The notes beneath the pieces were generated by a model. That model was given only the letters and a program-made list of their open reading frames with translations. It did no database searches and was not told where the DNA came from. Shown one piece after another: positions 36,348-46,260 of a stretch of 64,000 bases of DNA; position 1 is the first letter of the stretch, and the number at the start of each line of letters is the position of its first letter. The stretch is from positions 496,001-560,000 of the forward strand of contig CP103436.1 of assembly GCA_024919195.1 (NCBI GenBank). Reading direction: 5' to 3'. The stretch comes from Methylophilaceae bacterium LSUCC0717 (GTDB lineage Bacteria > Pseudomonadota > Gammaproteobacteria > Burkholderiales > Methylophilaceae). The position numbers and the translations under genes were made by a program.

Positions 36348-37553
36348 TTGATCAAAAAAAATAGATTAATTGTAAAAGTCGGTGATATTCATATCGGGGG
36401 GCATCATCCTGTGGTCATTCAATCTATGACCAATACCGATACTGAAAATGTAGAGGCGACTGTTGAACAGATTTTAGAGTTATGGAGGGCTGGTTCTGAA
36501 ATTGTTCGAATTACTGTGAATACAGAAGCTGCTGCTCAAGCAACAATAAAAATTAAAGAAAAGTTGTTAAGTGTGGGTTGCAATGTCCCACTCGTCGGAG
36601 ATTTCCACTTTAACGGACACAAGCTCCTGAAACTTTATCCAGATTGCGCAAAGGCGCTAGATAAATACAGAATAAATCCAGGAAATGTTGGTAAAGGCTC
36701 AAAACGTGAGGATCAATTTTCTCAGATGATCCAATGTGCTATTGACCATGACAAACCAGTTCGTATTGGTGTGAATTGGGGGTCATTGGATCAAGATTTA
36801 CTAGCCAAAATGATGGATCAAAACCAACAATTGAGTGAGCCAAAATCCTCTAACGATCTCATGCGGGAGGCCTTGATTCAGTCTGCATTGCTCAGTGCTG
36901 AAGCTGCAGTTAAACAAGGATTGGCAAAAGATCGAATTATTATTTCATGTAAAACAAGCGATACTCAAGATCTTATTTTTGTCTATGAACAATTAGCAAA
37001 GCGATGCAATTTTCCCCTTCATTTAGGATTAACAGAGGCTGGAATGGGGACTAAGGGAGTGGTTGCTTCCAGTGCATCGATGGGTTATCTTTTGCAACAC
37101 GGTATTGGTGACACAATAAGGATATCTTTAACTCCTGAACCAGGAGAAACAAGAACTAAAGAAGTTGTTGTTGCGCAAGAACTTCTACAAACAATGAATA
37201 TCCGGTCTTTTGTTCCTTTGGTAATTGCTTGTCCTGGATGCGGAAGGACTACTTCAACATTCTTTCAAGAACTGGCAAAACAAACCCAATCATATTTAAG
37301 AGAAAATATGCCGGAGTGGAAGAAAAGTTATCCGGGAGTAGAAAATATGAAAGTAGCCGTCATGGGCTGCGTAGTGAATGGTCCAGGAGAGTCTAAAATG
37401 GCGGACATAGGAATTAGCTTGCCTGGAACGGGAGAGATTCCTGTAGCTCCTGTATACGAAGATGGTCAAAAAACAGTCACATTAAAAGGTGATAATATTG
37501 CTGATGAGTTCAAAAATATCATCATGAATTACATTAATAAAAAGTATAGATAA
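36348..37553 (+). CDS. ispG: 4-hydroxy-3-methylbut-2-enyl diphosphate synthase
   Basis: A 401-residue iron-sulfur enzyme of the non-mevalonate isoprenoid pathway. [28 protein letters not shown] and [11 protein letters not shown] mark the TIM-barrel domain. The cluster domain carries ACPGCGRTT and [12 protein letters not shown] with three cysteines. It starts at TTG directly after the rlmN stop, with GAGGG nearby. The usual tail is present and the length is typical of betaproteobacterial forms. Confidence 0.95.
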   Translation: MIKKNRLIVKVGDIHIGGHHPVVIQSMTNTDTENVEATVEQILELWRAGSEIVRITVNTEAAAQATIKIKEKLLSVGCNVPLVGDFHFNGHKLLKLYPDCAKALDKYRINPGNVGKGSKREDQFSQMIQCAIDHDKPVRIGVNWGSLDQDLLAKMMDQNQQLSEPKSSNDLMREALIQSALLSAEAAVKQGLAKDRIIISCKTSDTQDLIFVYEQLAKRCNFPLHLGLTEAGMGTKGVVASSASMGYLLQHGIGDTIRISLTPEPGETRTKEVVVAQELLQTMNIRSFVPLVIACPGCGRTTSTFFQELAKQTQSYLRENMPEWKKSYPGVENMKVAVMGCVVNGPGESKMADIGISLPGTGEIPVAPVYEDGQKTVTLKGDNIADEFKNIIMNYINKKYR

Positions 37554-38819
37554 ATGAAAAAGTATCAATCAATCAAGGGTTTCTATGACGTCTTACCTGA
37601 AAAGCAAAAGTATTGGCGTTTTTTTTATGAAACCGCATATCAGGTGCTAGACCGTTTTGCATATGAGGAAATAAAACTTCCATTAGTTGAAAACACTGAC
37701 CTATATATTCACAGTGTTGGCGAGCAAACAGACATTGTGGAAAAGGAAATGTATTCTTGGCAGGATAATTTGAATAATGACAAGTTAACACTTCGTCCCG
37801 AGGGAACAGCGGGTTGTGTTCGAGCAGTGATTGAAAACAACCTCACCTATAACGGCCCAATTCGATTATTTTATCAAGGACCCATGTTCAGGCATGAGAA
37901 CGTTCAAAAAGGCCGACAAAGACAATTTAATCAATTAGGTATCGAAGCCTTTGGTTTTTCCGAACCACTTTTAGATGCGGAAATCATCTGCCTTCTGGAC
38001 TCTCTTTGGAAGAATTTAGGCCTAAAAAATATAGAACTTCAAATTAACAATATTGGAGACCCCGAGGAGCGAGCTGTATATAGACAAGAGCTGATAAAGT
38101 ATTTTGAATTTCATCAAGACGAGCTTGATGAAGATGCTAAACGAAGACTTTACACAAATCCTATGCGAATTTTAGATTCAAAAAATCCAAAAATGCAGGG
38201 GTTAATTGACAAAGCACCAAAGTTTTTGGATCAAAATTCAGCGGAGAGTGCAAAGCACTTTGAGCAGGTAACTCACTATCTTGATCAAAACAACATTGCT
38301 TATAAGATCAATAAAAATCTTGTGAGAGGTTTAGATTATTACAATCGGACTGTGTTTGAATTCGTTACAAGCGATCTAGGAAGTCAGGGAACTATTGCTG
38401 GTGGGGGTCGTTACGACTACCTTATCCAATCCATCAACGGCAAAGAAACTCCAGCCTTTGGTGTAGGTATCGGAATCGAGAGGATTATATTGCTTCTTGA
38501 AGAATTAAATAATTCTAGCTTAGATATTAAACCTCAAGTTTACGTTTTGTCTCTTGGTGAGAATGTTGATAACTATGCATTTAATGTCTCGAACCAACTC
38601 AGAAATTCAAACATTTCAGTATGTATGAATGTGGGTAAAAATAGTTTTAAGTCACAAATGAAGAAGGCTGATAAATCTGGAGCACAATTTGCTATCATCA
38701 TTGGCGATAATGAAGTGAATAACGACAGTGTCCAAATTAAACTTTTACGACAAAAGTTGTCACAAGAAGAGATTAATAAGAAAGATATTGTTAACTTTAT
38801 AACTCAACATGCTAGCTAA
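37554..38819 (+). CDS. hisS: Histidyl-tRNA synthetase
   Basis: A 421-residue class II synthetase that charges tRNA-His. It begins KKYQSIKGFYDVLPE and has the motif 2 region GPMFRHENVQKGRQRQFNQ. The histidine-specific RGLDYYNRTVFEF and motif 3-like GGGRYDYL are both present, and the C-terminal anticodon-binding domain follows from about residue 325. It starts immediately after the ispG stop and ends 11 bases inside the ABC ATPase gene. Confidence 0.96.
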   Translation: MKKYQSIKGFYDVLPEKQKYWRFFYETAYQVLDRFAYEEIKLPLVENTDLYIHSVGEQTDIVEKEMYSWQDNLNNDKLTLRPEGTAGCVRAVIENNLTYNGPIRLFYQGPMFRHENVQKGRQRQFNQLGIEAFGFSEPLLDAEIICLLDSLWKNLGLKNIELQINNIGDPEERAVYRQELIKYFEFHQDELDEDAKRRLYTNPMRILDSKNPKMQGLIDKAPKFLDQNSAESAKHFEQVTHYLDQNNIAYKINKNLVRGLDYYNRTVFEFVTSDLGSQGTIAGGGRYDYLIQSINGKETPAFGVGIGIERIILLLEELNNSSLDIKPQVYVLSLGENVDNYAFNVSNQLRNSNISVCMNVGKNSFKSQMKKADKSGAQFAIIIGDNEVNNDSVQIKLLRQKLSQEEINKKDIVNFITQHAS

Positions 38820-39651
38820 AAATATCCTTGAAGTAAAAAATCTTAACGTTTTTCCAGAAAAGAATAAAAAAACTATCTTAGTTAACGATGTTTCTTTTTC
38901 GCTTGAAAGGGGAAAACTTACCTGCATTGTCGGGGAATCTGGCAGTGGCAAAAGTTTAACTGCACTATCAATTATTAAATTGCTTTCAAGCCAACTTAAA
39001 GCTCAAGGAATTATCCATTTTGAAAAAAATGACCTAGCTCTGCTAGATGAAAAAAAATTAAGAGAGTATCGTGGCAAAGAGATATCTATGATCTTCCAAG
39101 ACCCAATGACATCCCTGAACCCCGTGTTTACTGTTGGGTACCAGGTCGCCGAAGCATTGCATGCCCACAACAATATCACTAAATCTGAAGCAAAAAAAAT
39201 GGTGGAGCAGACTTTTCAAGATGTCGGCATTCCTCCAGATCGATATGACAGTTACCCTGATGAATTGTCAGGAGGACAAAGACAAAGAGTAATGATTGCC
39301 ATGGCAATCATTAATAAACCTAAGCTACTAATTGCTGATGAGCCAACCACGGCGCTTGATGTCACTGTTCAAAAGCAAGTGTTAAATTTAATACAGGATC
39401 TGCAAAAAAAATATCAAATGACTGTTCTATTTATCACTCATGATTTTGGTGTCGTGGAAGATATAGCGGATCAGGTGTTGGTGATGTACAAAGGACGAAT
39501 AGTTGAACAAGGAAAAGCAAAAAATTTAATTCGCCATCCTAAACACCCATACACAAAAGCTCTGTTGCAATGTATTCCGAGCATACATTCAAAAAAAACT
39601 CTAAAACCTATTGACTATCAATGGCTTCAGTCTGAAATGGAAAAAATATAA
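38809..39651 (+). CDS. ABC transporter ATPase, peptide/OppD type
   Basis: A 280-residue nucleotide-binding protein. Walker A is GESGSGKSL, the signature is ELSGGQRQRVMIAMA, and Walker B is LLIADEPTTALD. The Q-loop IFQDPMTSLNPVFTVGYQ and the C-terminal VEQGKAKNLIRHPKHPYTKALL stretch are typical of OppD/DppD ATPases. It is followed without gap by a second ATPase of OppF type, so together they resemble a split YejF. No permease or binding-protein gene lies nearby. The intrusion between hisS and yfgM is unusual for this core array. Confidence 0.88.
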   Translation: MLAKNILEVKNLNVFPEKNKKTILVNDVSFSLERGKLTCIVGESGSGKSLTALSIIKLLSSQLKAQGIIHFEKNDLALLDEKKLREYRGKEISMIFQDPMTSLNPVFTVGYQVAEALHAHNNITKSEAKKMVEQTFQDVGIPPDRYDSYPDELSGGQRQRVMIAMAIINKPKLLIADEPTTALDVTVQKQVLNLIQDLQKKYQMTVLFITHDFGVVEDIADQVLVMYKGRIVEQGKAKNLIRHPKHPYTKALLQCIPSIHSKKTLKPIDYQWLQSEMEKI

Positions 39652-40434
39652 ATGTACATTGATGTTCGAAATTTAAAAAAGACTTACACCAAGCACACAG
39701 GTTTTTTAAACACAAAATCTTTCACGGTGAATGCTTTAGATGACGTTTCTTTTTCTGTAAAAAAAGGGAAGTGTTTAGCAATTGTTGGGGAATCAGGTAG
39801 CGGTAAATCTACATTGGCTAAAACAATTATGAAGCTGCTCAATCCTGATAGTGGCGAGATAAATTTCATGAAACAGAACATAGTTAATTTGAGTTCTGAT
39901 GAAACAAAAGTTTTTAGAAAAAAAATACAAATGATTTTCCAAGATCCATTTTCATCATTGAATCCTAAATTCACAATACGTCAAATCCTTTCAGAACCTA
40001 TGGAAATTCATATGATGGGAGATAAAGATGAGATTGAAAGACATGTGATCGAGCATATCAAGTTGGTTGGTCTTTCTGAGCAAGATTTATCCCGTTTTCC
40101 ACATCAATTCAGTGGTGGTCAGAGGCAAAGAATTTGTATCGCAAGGGCATTAATTATTAACCCTGAGGTTATAGTTTGCGACGAGCCTGTGTCAGCCTTA
40201 GATGTATCAATCCAAGCGCAAATTTTAGAATTATTAAAAAAATTACAAAAAAAATTTCAGTTAACTTATTTATTTATCACTCATGACTTAAGGGTGGTAA
40301 AATACATCGCCGACGAGGTTATAGTTTTGCAAAATGGCAAGCTTGTAGAGAAGGGTACTGTTTCAAAGTTATTTAATAACCCTTCTACGGATTACACAAA
40401 AGCACTTATTGAAGCAATACCTGGTTCAATTTAG
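39652..40434 (+). CDS. ABC transporter ATPase, peptide/OppF type
   Basis: A 260-residue nucleotide-binding protein with GESGSGKST as Walker A, IFQDPFSSLNPKFTIRQIL as Q-loop, QFSGGQRQRICIARAL as signature and VIVCDEPVSALD as Walker B. The VEKGTVSKLFNNPSTDYTKALI tail is typical of OppF/DppF. It starts at ATG directly at the stop of the preceding ATPase gene. The pair should form a heterodimer powering a peptide, nickel or microcin-C-type importer whose membrane parts are encoded elsewhere. Confidence 0.88.
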   Translation: MYIDVRNLKKTYTKHTGFLNTKSFTVNALDDVSFSVKKGKCLAIVGESGSGKSTLAKTIMKLLNPDSGEINFMKQNIVNLSSDETKVFRKKIQMIFQDPFSSLNPKFTIRQILSEPMEIHMMGDKDEIERHVIEHIKLVGLSEQDLSRFPHQFSGGQRQRICIARALIINPEVIVCDEPVSALDVSIQAQILELLKKLQKKFQLTYLFITHDLRVVKYIADEVIVLQNGKLVEKGTVSKLFNNPSTDYTKALIEAIPGSI

Positions 40435-40449
40435 TAATAAAGGATTTAT

Positions 40450-41076
40450 ATGGCACAAGATATCGAAAATAACCCAGAACAACTTGAAAAAATCAAAGAA
40501 TTCGCGCAGCGGAATAAAAAATTGATTATTGCCTTGGTTGTATCATTATTCATTATTTTGATTGGTAATGATTTCTATAAATCAAAACAAGAGCAAAATA
40601 CAGGAGAGGCTTCGCAGCTGTTTCAAAAACTATTAATTAGCAAAACGACTGATACCGAAAATTTAAAATCAATTGCAGATGACTTAAAAGAAAATTATGC
40701 TAAAACACCCTATGCTGCAAGAGCTCAAATTATTTATGTAAAAACAATTTTAAAAAATGATTCTATTGATGAAGATGTTAAAGATCGATTGCTTTGGGTA
40801 AGCCAACAAGCAATAGAACCGTCCATCAAAAGTCTTTCAGTTTATTATCTTGGATTGATATCGTTATCTGAAGATGATCTTGAAAAAGCGAAACAGTTTT
40901 CTGAAATGATAAAAACCAAAGGATTTTTAGGTTTTAAGTTTGACCTTCAAGCAGATATTGCAAAAAAAGAGGGCGATATTGATAAAGCTAAAGAATTGTA
41001 TGCTAAAGCTATCAGCTCTTTTTCACCACAAAGTGATTTTTCAAGGGTGATTGAATATAAATTGCAAAATCTTTAA
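40450..41076 (+). CDS. yfgM: YfgM-like TPR ancillary SecYEG factor
   Basis: A 208-residue protein with a short cytoplasmic N-terminus (IKEFAQRNKKL), one membrane span (IIALVVSLFIILIGNDF) and a periplasmic tetratricopeptide-like part. The position between hisS and bamB is the conserved one for yfgM. The family interacts with SecYEG and PpiD. ISLSEDDLEKAKQFSEMI and AKKEGDIDKAKELYAKAI look like TPR helices. An AAGGA site precedes the ATG. Confidence 0.85.
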   Translation: MAQDIENNPEQLEKIKEFAQRNKKLIIALVVSLFIILIGNDFYKSKQEQNTGEASQLFQKLLISKTTDTENLKSIADDLKENYAKTPYAARAQIIYVKTILKNDSIDEDVKDRLLWVSQQAIEPSIKSLSVYYLGLISLSEDDLEKAKQFSEMIKTKGFLGFKFDLQADIAKKEGDIDKAKELYAKAISSFSPQSDFSRVIEYKLQNL

Positions 41077-41097
41077 GATTAATCAGCAAGAGACCCA

Positions 41098-42315
41098 ATG
41101 AAGAAATTACTTTTCTTATTTTTTTTACTTCCCATTGTAGGATGTATAGGCCCTGTGAAGGAACTCGAAAGACAGATTCAAGATGTGTATTTCGACAGCG
41201 GTCTTGATAATACTCCGGAACCATTACCAGAAGGTTTTGAAAATAAAGTTCAAGTCAAACAGCCGTGGTTAAAAGAATTTGACCTCCTCCCTGGGTATGC
41301 TGAAATAGTTTTTAAAGAAGATTCGATTTTTTTTATCACTGAGGATGGAACTTTTACTAAACTTTCGCAAGATACTGGTGATACACTTTTTAGCAAAAAA
41401 ATTGATACTAAAATTAAAACGGGTTTATTTAGTGGTTTAGACAACTATTTTTTCTTTACTGATGAAAGAAATTTTTTAACGAAAATTGATGAAAAGGGCA
41501 ACTTAATTTGGAGTATTAAGCTCCCCAACAGCCTAAATCTCAAACCTTTCTTTTATAAAAATCAAATCATATTTAAGTATATCAATAACAGTATTGAATC
41601 CTTTGATATCAATACTGGTTTATCCTTATGGTCTTATGAGAGACAAAATCCACCACTCTCAATCAACGTTCAGTCCCCAATGATAGTTGTGAATGATATT
41701 TTATATTCTGGATTCCCTGGAGGTAAAGTGGTCATTATTGAGCCTGAGTCTGGCAGTTTTTTAACTGAGTTAACTATGTCCAGACCCAAAGGAGTCACGG
41801 AAATCGATCGTACAAATGACGTTGCCGGTGATTTAGGCATAATCGATAGCTCGTTATATGCTTCATCCTATAACGGCGAGATTACAGCTTTTGATAGAGC
41901 CTCAGGTTCAAAAATTTGGTCCCGGAAAATTAGTTCCTATCACGGTATCGCAACAGATAATATTAACCTTATCGTAGCTCATGAAAATGATTCAATTTAC
42001 AATTTTGACTTAAAGTCTGGTAAAACAATATGGAAAAATAATGATTTAAGTTTTAGAAAAATCTCTAGACCCTTGATTTTTAATGATTATTTGCTAGCTA
42101 TTGATTATCTTGGAGTGATGCACATTATTAACTTGGTTGAAGGGGAAAGGGTAGGCGTCCATAAATTTGGAAAAGACCTTCAAGAGTTAATTGATTTCGG
42201 AGAAACGATGAGTGTCCAAAATTCATTAAACACTACGAAAATGTATAAATTTGAAGATTTTGTATATATCCTATTAAATCATCAAAAAATTATAAAAATT
42301 CAAGTCAATGAATAA
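41098..42315 (+). CDS. bamB: Outer membrane assembly lipoprotein BamB
   Basis: A 405-residue lipoprotein of the BAM complex. The signal peptide ends in the lipobox IVGC (residues 13-16). The rest is an eight-bladed PQQ-type beta propeller, seen in repeats such as IDEKGNLIWSIKL, DINTGLSLWSYE, FDRASGSKIWSRKI and DLKSGKTIWKN. The conserved position between yfgM and der supports the name. It overlaps der by 8 bases. Confidence 0.94.
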   Translation: MKKLLFLFFLLPIVGCIGPVKELERQIQDVYFDSGLDNTPEPLPEGFENKVQVKQPWLKEFDLLPGYAEIVFKEDSIFFITEDGTFTKLSQDTGDTLFSKKIDTKIKTGLFSGLDNYFFFTDERNFLTKIDEKGNLIWSIKLPNSLNLKPFFYKNQIIFKYINNSIESFDINTGLSLWSYERQNPPLSINVQSPMIVVNDILYSGFPGGKVVIIEPESGSFLTELTMSRPKGVTEIDRTNDVAGDLGIIDSSLYASSYNGEITAFDRASGSKIWSRKISSYHGIATDNINLIVAHENDSIYNFDLKSGKTIWKNNDLSFRKISRPLIFNDYLLAIDYLGVMHIINLVEGERVGVHKFGKDLQELIDFGETMSVQNSLNTTKMYKFEDFVYILLNHQKIIKIQVNE

Positions 42316-43708
42316 CGTCGCTATAGTCGGTAGACCTAATGTTGGAAAATCTAGTCTTTTCAATAAGTTAACCAAGTCAAAAAAGGCCATCGTTTCAGAA
42401 TTTGAGGGATTGACCAGAGATCGACAAGTAGGCAAAACAGTCATTAATAATCTTGCTTATGAAATAATAGATTCAGGCGGCCTTAATTTTTCAAAAAATA
42501 ATAATGCTTTAGATTCACAAATTCTTAACCAAACAAACCTTGCTGCAGACGAGGCTGATCTTATCTTATTTGTGGTTGACTACAAGTCTGGACTTTTGCC
42601 TGATGACCTCGTGATATCTAAACTGTTGAGAAAAAAAGACAAAGATATTTGCTTGGTAATTAACAAAGTGGATGGCGTTTCTGATGAAATTGCAAAGCTA
42701 GACTTTACAAAGCTTGGTTACCAGCAAGTAATTTGCACTTCAGTGAGCCACAACTATGGCATAGATTCAATTATCGAATTAATTGTTCACAAATTAGATG
42801 GAATACCTACATCAAATGAAATAAATGACAATTTTAGAATAGCTATTTTAGGTAAACCTAATGCGGGAAAATCAACGCTAATTAACTCACTAATCGGATC
42901 CGATAGGCTCATAGCCAGCGATTTGCCAGGCACTACAATAGATTCAATAGAAATTGAATTTGAATTAAATTCCGATAAGTACATTCTTGTTGATACCGCC
43001 GGAATAAGAAGAAAAGGTAAAGTAACTGTTAAGGAAGAAAAATTTGCGCTACTAAAATCTTTAGAAAGCGCAAAGAATGCTAATTTTATTTTACTTATTA
43101 TTGATTCTTCGGTAGGAATCACTTCTCAAGACCAAGCATTGATAACTGAATGTTTAAAGTCATTTAAGCCGCTAATACTTTTGTTTAATAAATGGGATTT
43201 GCTTAATCAATATGAAAAAGAACGGTTTGATAGTGAGCTGGAAAAATTTAATCTAAATTTTGGTTTTATTGACAACATAAAGATCTCTGCTGAAAAGAAA
43301 ACAAATCTATCTAAAATTTTCAAAAATATAAAAGCAATTCGACAACATTTAAGTAAAGAGTATAAAACATCAATTCTAAATAAGCTTTTAGAGGATGCAC
43401 TAATAAACCATCCGCCATCAATTAGTAAAGGATTAAGGCCTAAATTAAAGTTTATGAGTTTTGTCTCTAAATCTCCATTATCATTCAAAATCCATGGGAA
43501 TCATTTAGAAGATTTAGCCCCTTCATACAAAAGATATTTAGATAATTATTTCAGAAAAGCGTTATCTTTACAGTCAATTCCTTTAAAGATGATTTTTGAG
43601 GCATCAGATAATCCTTATGCACATAAAGCGAAGAAAGTTAGCACAGGATTGGTTACAAGAAGGAAAATAAAAAATCAGTTAAGAAAAAAACTTTCAAGTA
43701 AGAATTAA
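42308..43708 (+). CDS. der: Ribosome biogenesis GTPase Der
   Basis: A 466-residue protein with two GTPase domains and a C-terminal KH-like domain, acting in 50S assembly. The first domain starts VAIVGRPNVGKSSLFNKL and has NKVDG. The second starts ILGKPNAGKSTLINSL near residue 180 and has DTAGIRRKG and NKWD. The C-terminal basic tail (RRKIKNQLRKKLSSKN) is rich in Lys and Arg. The stop overlaps the convergent bamD stop by 4 bases. Confidence 0.96.
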   Translation: MNNVAIVGRPNVGKSSLFNKLTKSKKAIVSEFEGLTRDRQVGKTVINNLAYEIIDSGGLNFSKNNNALDSQILNQTNLAADEADLILFVVDYKSGLLPDDLVISKLLRKKDKDICLVINKVDGVSDEIAKLDFTKLGYQQVICTSVSHNYGIDSIIELIVHKLDGIPTSNEINDNFRIAILGKPNAGKSTLINSLIGSDRLIASDLPGTTIDSIEIEFELNSDKYILVDTAGIRRKGKVTVKEEKFALLKSLESAKNANFILLIIDSSVGITSQDQALITECLKSFKPLILLFNKWDLLNQYEKERFDSELEKFNLNFGFIDNIKISAEKKTNLSKIFKNIKAIRQHLSKEYKTSILNKLLEDALINHPPSISKGLRPKLKFMSFVSKSPLSFKIHGNHLEDLAPSYKRYLDNYFRKALSLQSIPLKMIFEASDNPYAHKAKKVSTGLVTRRKIKNQLRKKLSSKN

Positions 43709-44511
43709 TCTGCCAAGCTTTCCCAAAACTTCCACCATGTCTTAGTTCCTTCTAGGGTGTCTAATGCTAATTTATTTTCAGGATAATTATGGTCAATAAT
43801 TTTCTTCGTAGCTACTTCGAGATCTTTTAGTTTAAGTTCTTTATATGCCAAATATTGGATTACTAAAGATTCTTCAACATGAATACTTTCAGGGTAGTTG
43901 GTGTAAACATTTTTAGCCCGATTCAATGCTGCAATATAAGCTTTTCGCTTCATATAGTATCTTGCAACATGAAGATCATACTCAGCAATTTTGTTCATTA
44001 AATAAGTCATCCTATCAGTTGAATCTTGACTATATTTTGAGTTTGGAAATTTATTTACGACCTCAGCGAAGGCATCAAAAGCCTTCTTCAAGTCATTGAC
44101 GTCTCGATCACTTATGTCTTGAAGAGTTAATTTATTAATTATCCCTCTTTCTTGATATAGATTTAAACCTTTAAGATAGTATGCATAGTCCATGGATGGA
44201 TGACTGGGGTAAAGAGTTATAAATTGATTAACAGTAGACGTGCTGAGCTCCTTTTGACCAAACTTAAAATAAGCATACGCCAGATTTAACCTGGCTGAAG
44301 GAATAAGCTTGTTATCTGGATATCGCTTAATAAGTTTTTCTAGAAAATCAATGGTTTTTCTGAAATCTCTCTGATCAGTAAAAGCCTCTGCTTTACCATA
44401 AATCCACTCAGGACTTTGTCCAGTTGTTTCGTCAAACTCGGTAGGTTCACCAAAAATAAAGCAACCTGCTAGAAATATTGAAGAAATAAATAAGGTAAGA
44501 TATCTAAACAT
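43705..44511 (-). CDS. bamD: Outer membrane assembly lipoprotein BamD
   Basis: A 268-residue lipoprotein of the BAM complex. The signal peptide MFRYLTLFISSIFLAGC ends in lipobox LAGC. Five TPR units follow; visible helices include KTIDFLEKLIKRYPDNKLI, LNLAYAYFKFGQ and YLKGLNLYQERG. I chose the ATG at 44511, which gives a proper signal peptide; an in-frame ATG at 44544 would add 11 residues before it. The gene is the only minus-strand one between 34849 and 58332 and it overlaps both neighbours, sharing start-codon bases with rluD. Confidence 0.93.
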   Translation of the reverse strand: MFRYLTLFISSIFLAGCFIFGEPTEFDETTGQSPEWIYGKAEAFTDQRDFRKTIDFLEKLIKRYPDNKLIPSARLNLAYAYFKFGQKELSTSTVNQFITLYPSHPSMDYAYYLKGLNLYQERGIINKLTLQDISDRDVNDLKKAFDAFAEVVNKFPNSKYSQDSTDRMTYLMNKIAEYDLHVARYYMKRKAYIAALNRAKNVYTNYPESIHVEESLVIQYLAYKELKLKDLEVATKKIIDHNYPENKLALDTLEGTKTWWKFWESLAD

Positions 44512-45553
44512 GATTAATACTGATTCTAATAAAAAACTCATCATACCTGCAACTTTTTTTGGGTCAAGGCTAGATGTTGTTTTATCAAACTTAGTGCCTG
44601 AATTTTCGAGATCAAAAATTCAATCCATGATTAAAAACGATCTCATTTTTCTCAATGGTGAAAGTGTTTCACAAAATTATAAGGTTGTTGGTGGTGAAGA
44701 AATTATTATTAATGGTGTTATTGAGGAGGAAATAGATGTTATTGCTGAAAATATTTCATTGGATATCGTCTATGAAGATGATGATATATTGGTTTTAAAT
44801 AAACCTCGAAATCTTGTAGTTCACCCTGGCTCTGGGAATGTCAACGGAACCTTACTTAATGGTTTACTTTACTTCAACAAAGATCTTGAGAAGCTTCCAA
44901 GAGGTGGCATTGTGCATAGGCTGGATAAAGATACAACCGGATTGATGGTGGTTGCAAAAAATGAGGAATCACAAAACAACTTAATTGGTCAATTGCAAAG
45001 TAAAAGTGTTTACAGGGAATATAGAGCGATTGTGTGGGGGCAGATTTGGCAAAATAAGATAATTAAAAAGCCAATTGGCAGACATCCAAGACAAAGAACA
45101 AAGATGGCCGTTACCAAGGTAAATGGTAAGGATGCAGAAACAAACTTAGAGGTGCTTGAAAGGTTTAACTACCATACATATGTGAGATGCCTTTTGAAAA
45201 CTGGGAGAACTCATCAAATTCGTGTCCATATGTTAGATAACAATTCCCCAATAGTTGGAGATAAGGACTATGGGTTAAAGAAAATAATTCCGACCAAACA
45301 TATGGATGCAGACCTGCTAAAGTCTATTAAAAATTTTGATAGACAGGCTCTTCATGCTATAACACTTGGTTTGATTCATCCTAAGACTAATAAGGAAATG
45401 AAGTGGACTATTGATCTTCCTGAAGATATGAGGGACCTTTTATCTGTGATAAGGAAAGATTCAGTCGAAAATGATTTCGGCCCTACAGATCACTTTCTTC
45501 AACAGCATTTCGACTTAAATGGTGATGATTTAGATTTTGATGATGAAGAGTAA
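44510..45553 (+). CDS. rluD: 23S rRNA pseudouridine synthase D
   Basis: A 347-residue enzyme that forms pseudouridines 1911, 1915 and 1917. The N-terminal S4 domain contains SRLDVVLSNLVPEFSRSKIQ, and the catalytic domain has VVHPGSGN and GGIVHRLDKDTTGLMVVAKN with the catalytic aspartate. LLKTGRTHQIRVHM completes the site. The ATG overlaps the divergent bamD start by two bases, so its promoter must lie inside bamD or further away. Head-to-head bamD-rluD is a conserved proteobacterial arrangement. The C-terminal tail is acidic. Confidence 0.95.
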   Translation: MINTDSNKKLIIPATFFGSRLDVVLSNLVPEFSRSKIQSMIKNDLIFLNGESVSQNYKVVGGEEIIINGVIEEEIDVIAENISLDIVYEDDDILVLNKPRNLVVHPGSGNVNGTLLNGLLYFNKDLEKLPRGGIVHRLDKDTTGLMVVAKNEESQNNLIGQLQSKSVYREYRAIVWGQIWQNKIIKKPIGRHPRQRTKMAVTKVNGKDAETNLEVLERFNYHTYVRCLLKTGRTHQIRVHMLDNNSPIVGDKDYGLKKIIPTKHMDADLLKSIKNFDRQALHAITLGLIHPKTNKEMKWTIDLPEDMRDLLSVIRKDSVENDFGPTDHFLQQHFDLNGDDLDFDDEE

Positions 45554-46229
45554 AATTGAAGTTGACTGGAAGGTTCCTGATTTTGTAAGAGCTTTCCAAT
45601 CAGATGCAAATTTAAAAATTTTAAATAATTTTGTCGATGAGCAACCTAAAGATTTATTTAGCATCACTCACAGAAAATTTTCCTTAGTTAATCAGATTCA
45701 CTCAAACAAAGTTATACAGATTTATAAAAATGATCATCATTTTACATGTGATAGTATTTTTACTTACGAGCCCAATGTTATTGTTGCGGTTAGAACAGCT
45801 GACTGTATACCTGTATTGCTTTCTGACGATAAAGGGTCTTTTGTTGCTGCAGTTCATTGTGGTTGGAGAGGTCTTTCAGCAGGTATTATTTATGAAACAC
45901 TAAAAAAAATAAAAACAAATTGTGAGGACGTTGTTGCGTGGATAGGGCCAGGTATTTCCCAAAAGCACTTTGAAACTGATCGGGACGTATATGATTTATT
46001 TAATAAAAAATATAATTTTCTTGCAAAACATTTCATGTATAAAAAAAATAAGTTTTACGTGGACTTAGTTGGAATTGCTGTCTCATTATTGAAATACTAT
46101 GGTGTTCAAAAAATATACGGTAATTCAATTAGTCAAAGTTATTGTACTTTTAGCGATGATTTTTTATTTTCTCATCGTCAAAATAAAACCCCATACAGAT
46201 TGATTTCAATGGCATGGATTAATGCTTAA
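45540..46229 (+). CDS. pgeF: Peptidoglycan editing factor PgeF (YfiH/laccase-domain)
   Basis: A 229-residue protein of the DUF152/YfiH family, which also shows purine nucleoside phosphorylase or polyphenol oxidase activity in relatives. The metal-binding Cys and His lie in VRTADCIPVLL and VAAVHCGWRGLSAGI, and WIGPGISQKHFE follows. FSHRQNKTPYRLISMAWI is the normal C-terminus. The position just after rluD is the conserved one. I start it at the ATG at 45540; the next codon is also ATG. It overlaps rluD by 14 bases. Confidence 0.92.
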   Translation: MMKSKIEVDWKVPDFVRAFQSDANLKILNNFVDEQPKDLFSITHRKFSLVNQIHSNKVIQIYKNDHHFTCDSIFTYEPNVIVAVRTADCIPVLLSDDKGSFVAAVHCGWRGLSAGIIYETLKKIKTNCEDVVAWIGPGISQKHFETDRDVYDLFNKKYNFLAKHFMYKKNKFYVDLVGIAVSLLKYYGVQKIYGNSISQSYCTFSDDFLFSHRQNKTPYRLISMAWINA

Positions 46230-46246
46230 TTCTTTACATTAATCAC

Positions 46247-46257
46247 GTATAATCCAC
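46247..46257 (+). promoter_or_regulatory. Candidate -10 promoter (TATAATCC) for ZIP gene, possibly leaderless
   Basis: The sequence GTATAATCCAC contains a perfect TATAAT box. The same 11 bases occur upstream of tRNA-Ser at 62966-62976. From the box to the ATG at 46261 there are only seven bases, so transcription would start at or next to the start codon and give a leaderless mRNA. A clear -35 is not seen at the proper distance. Confidence 0.45.
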
Positions 46258-46260
46258 CTA

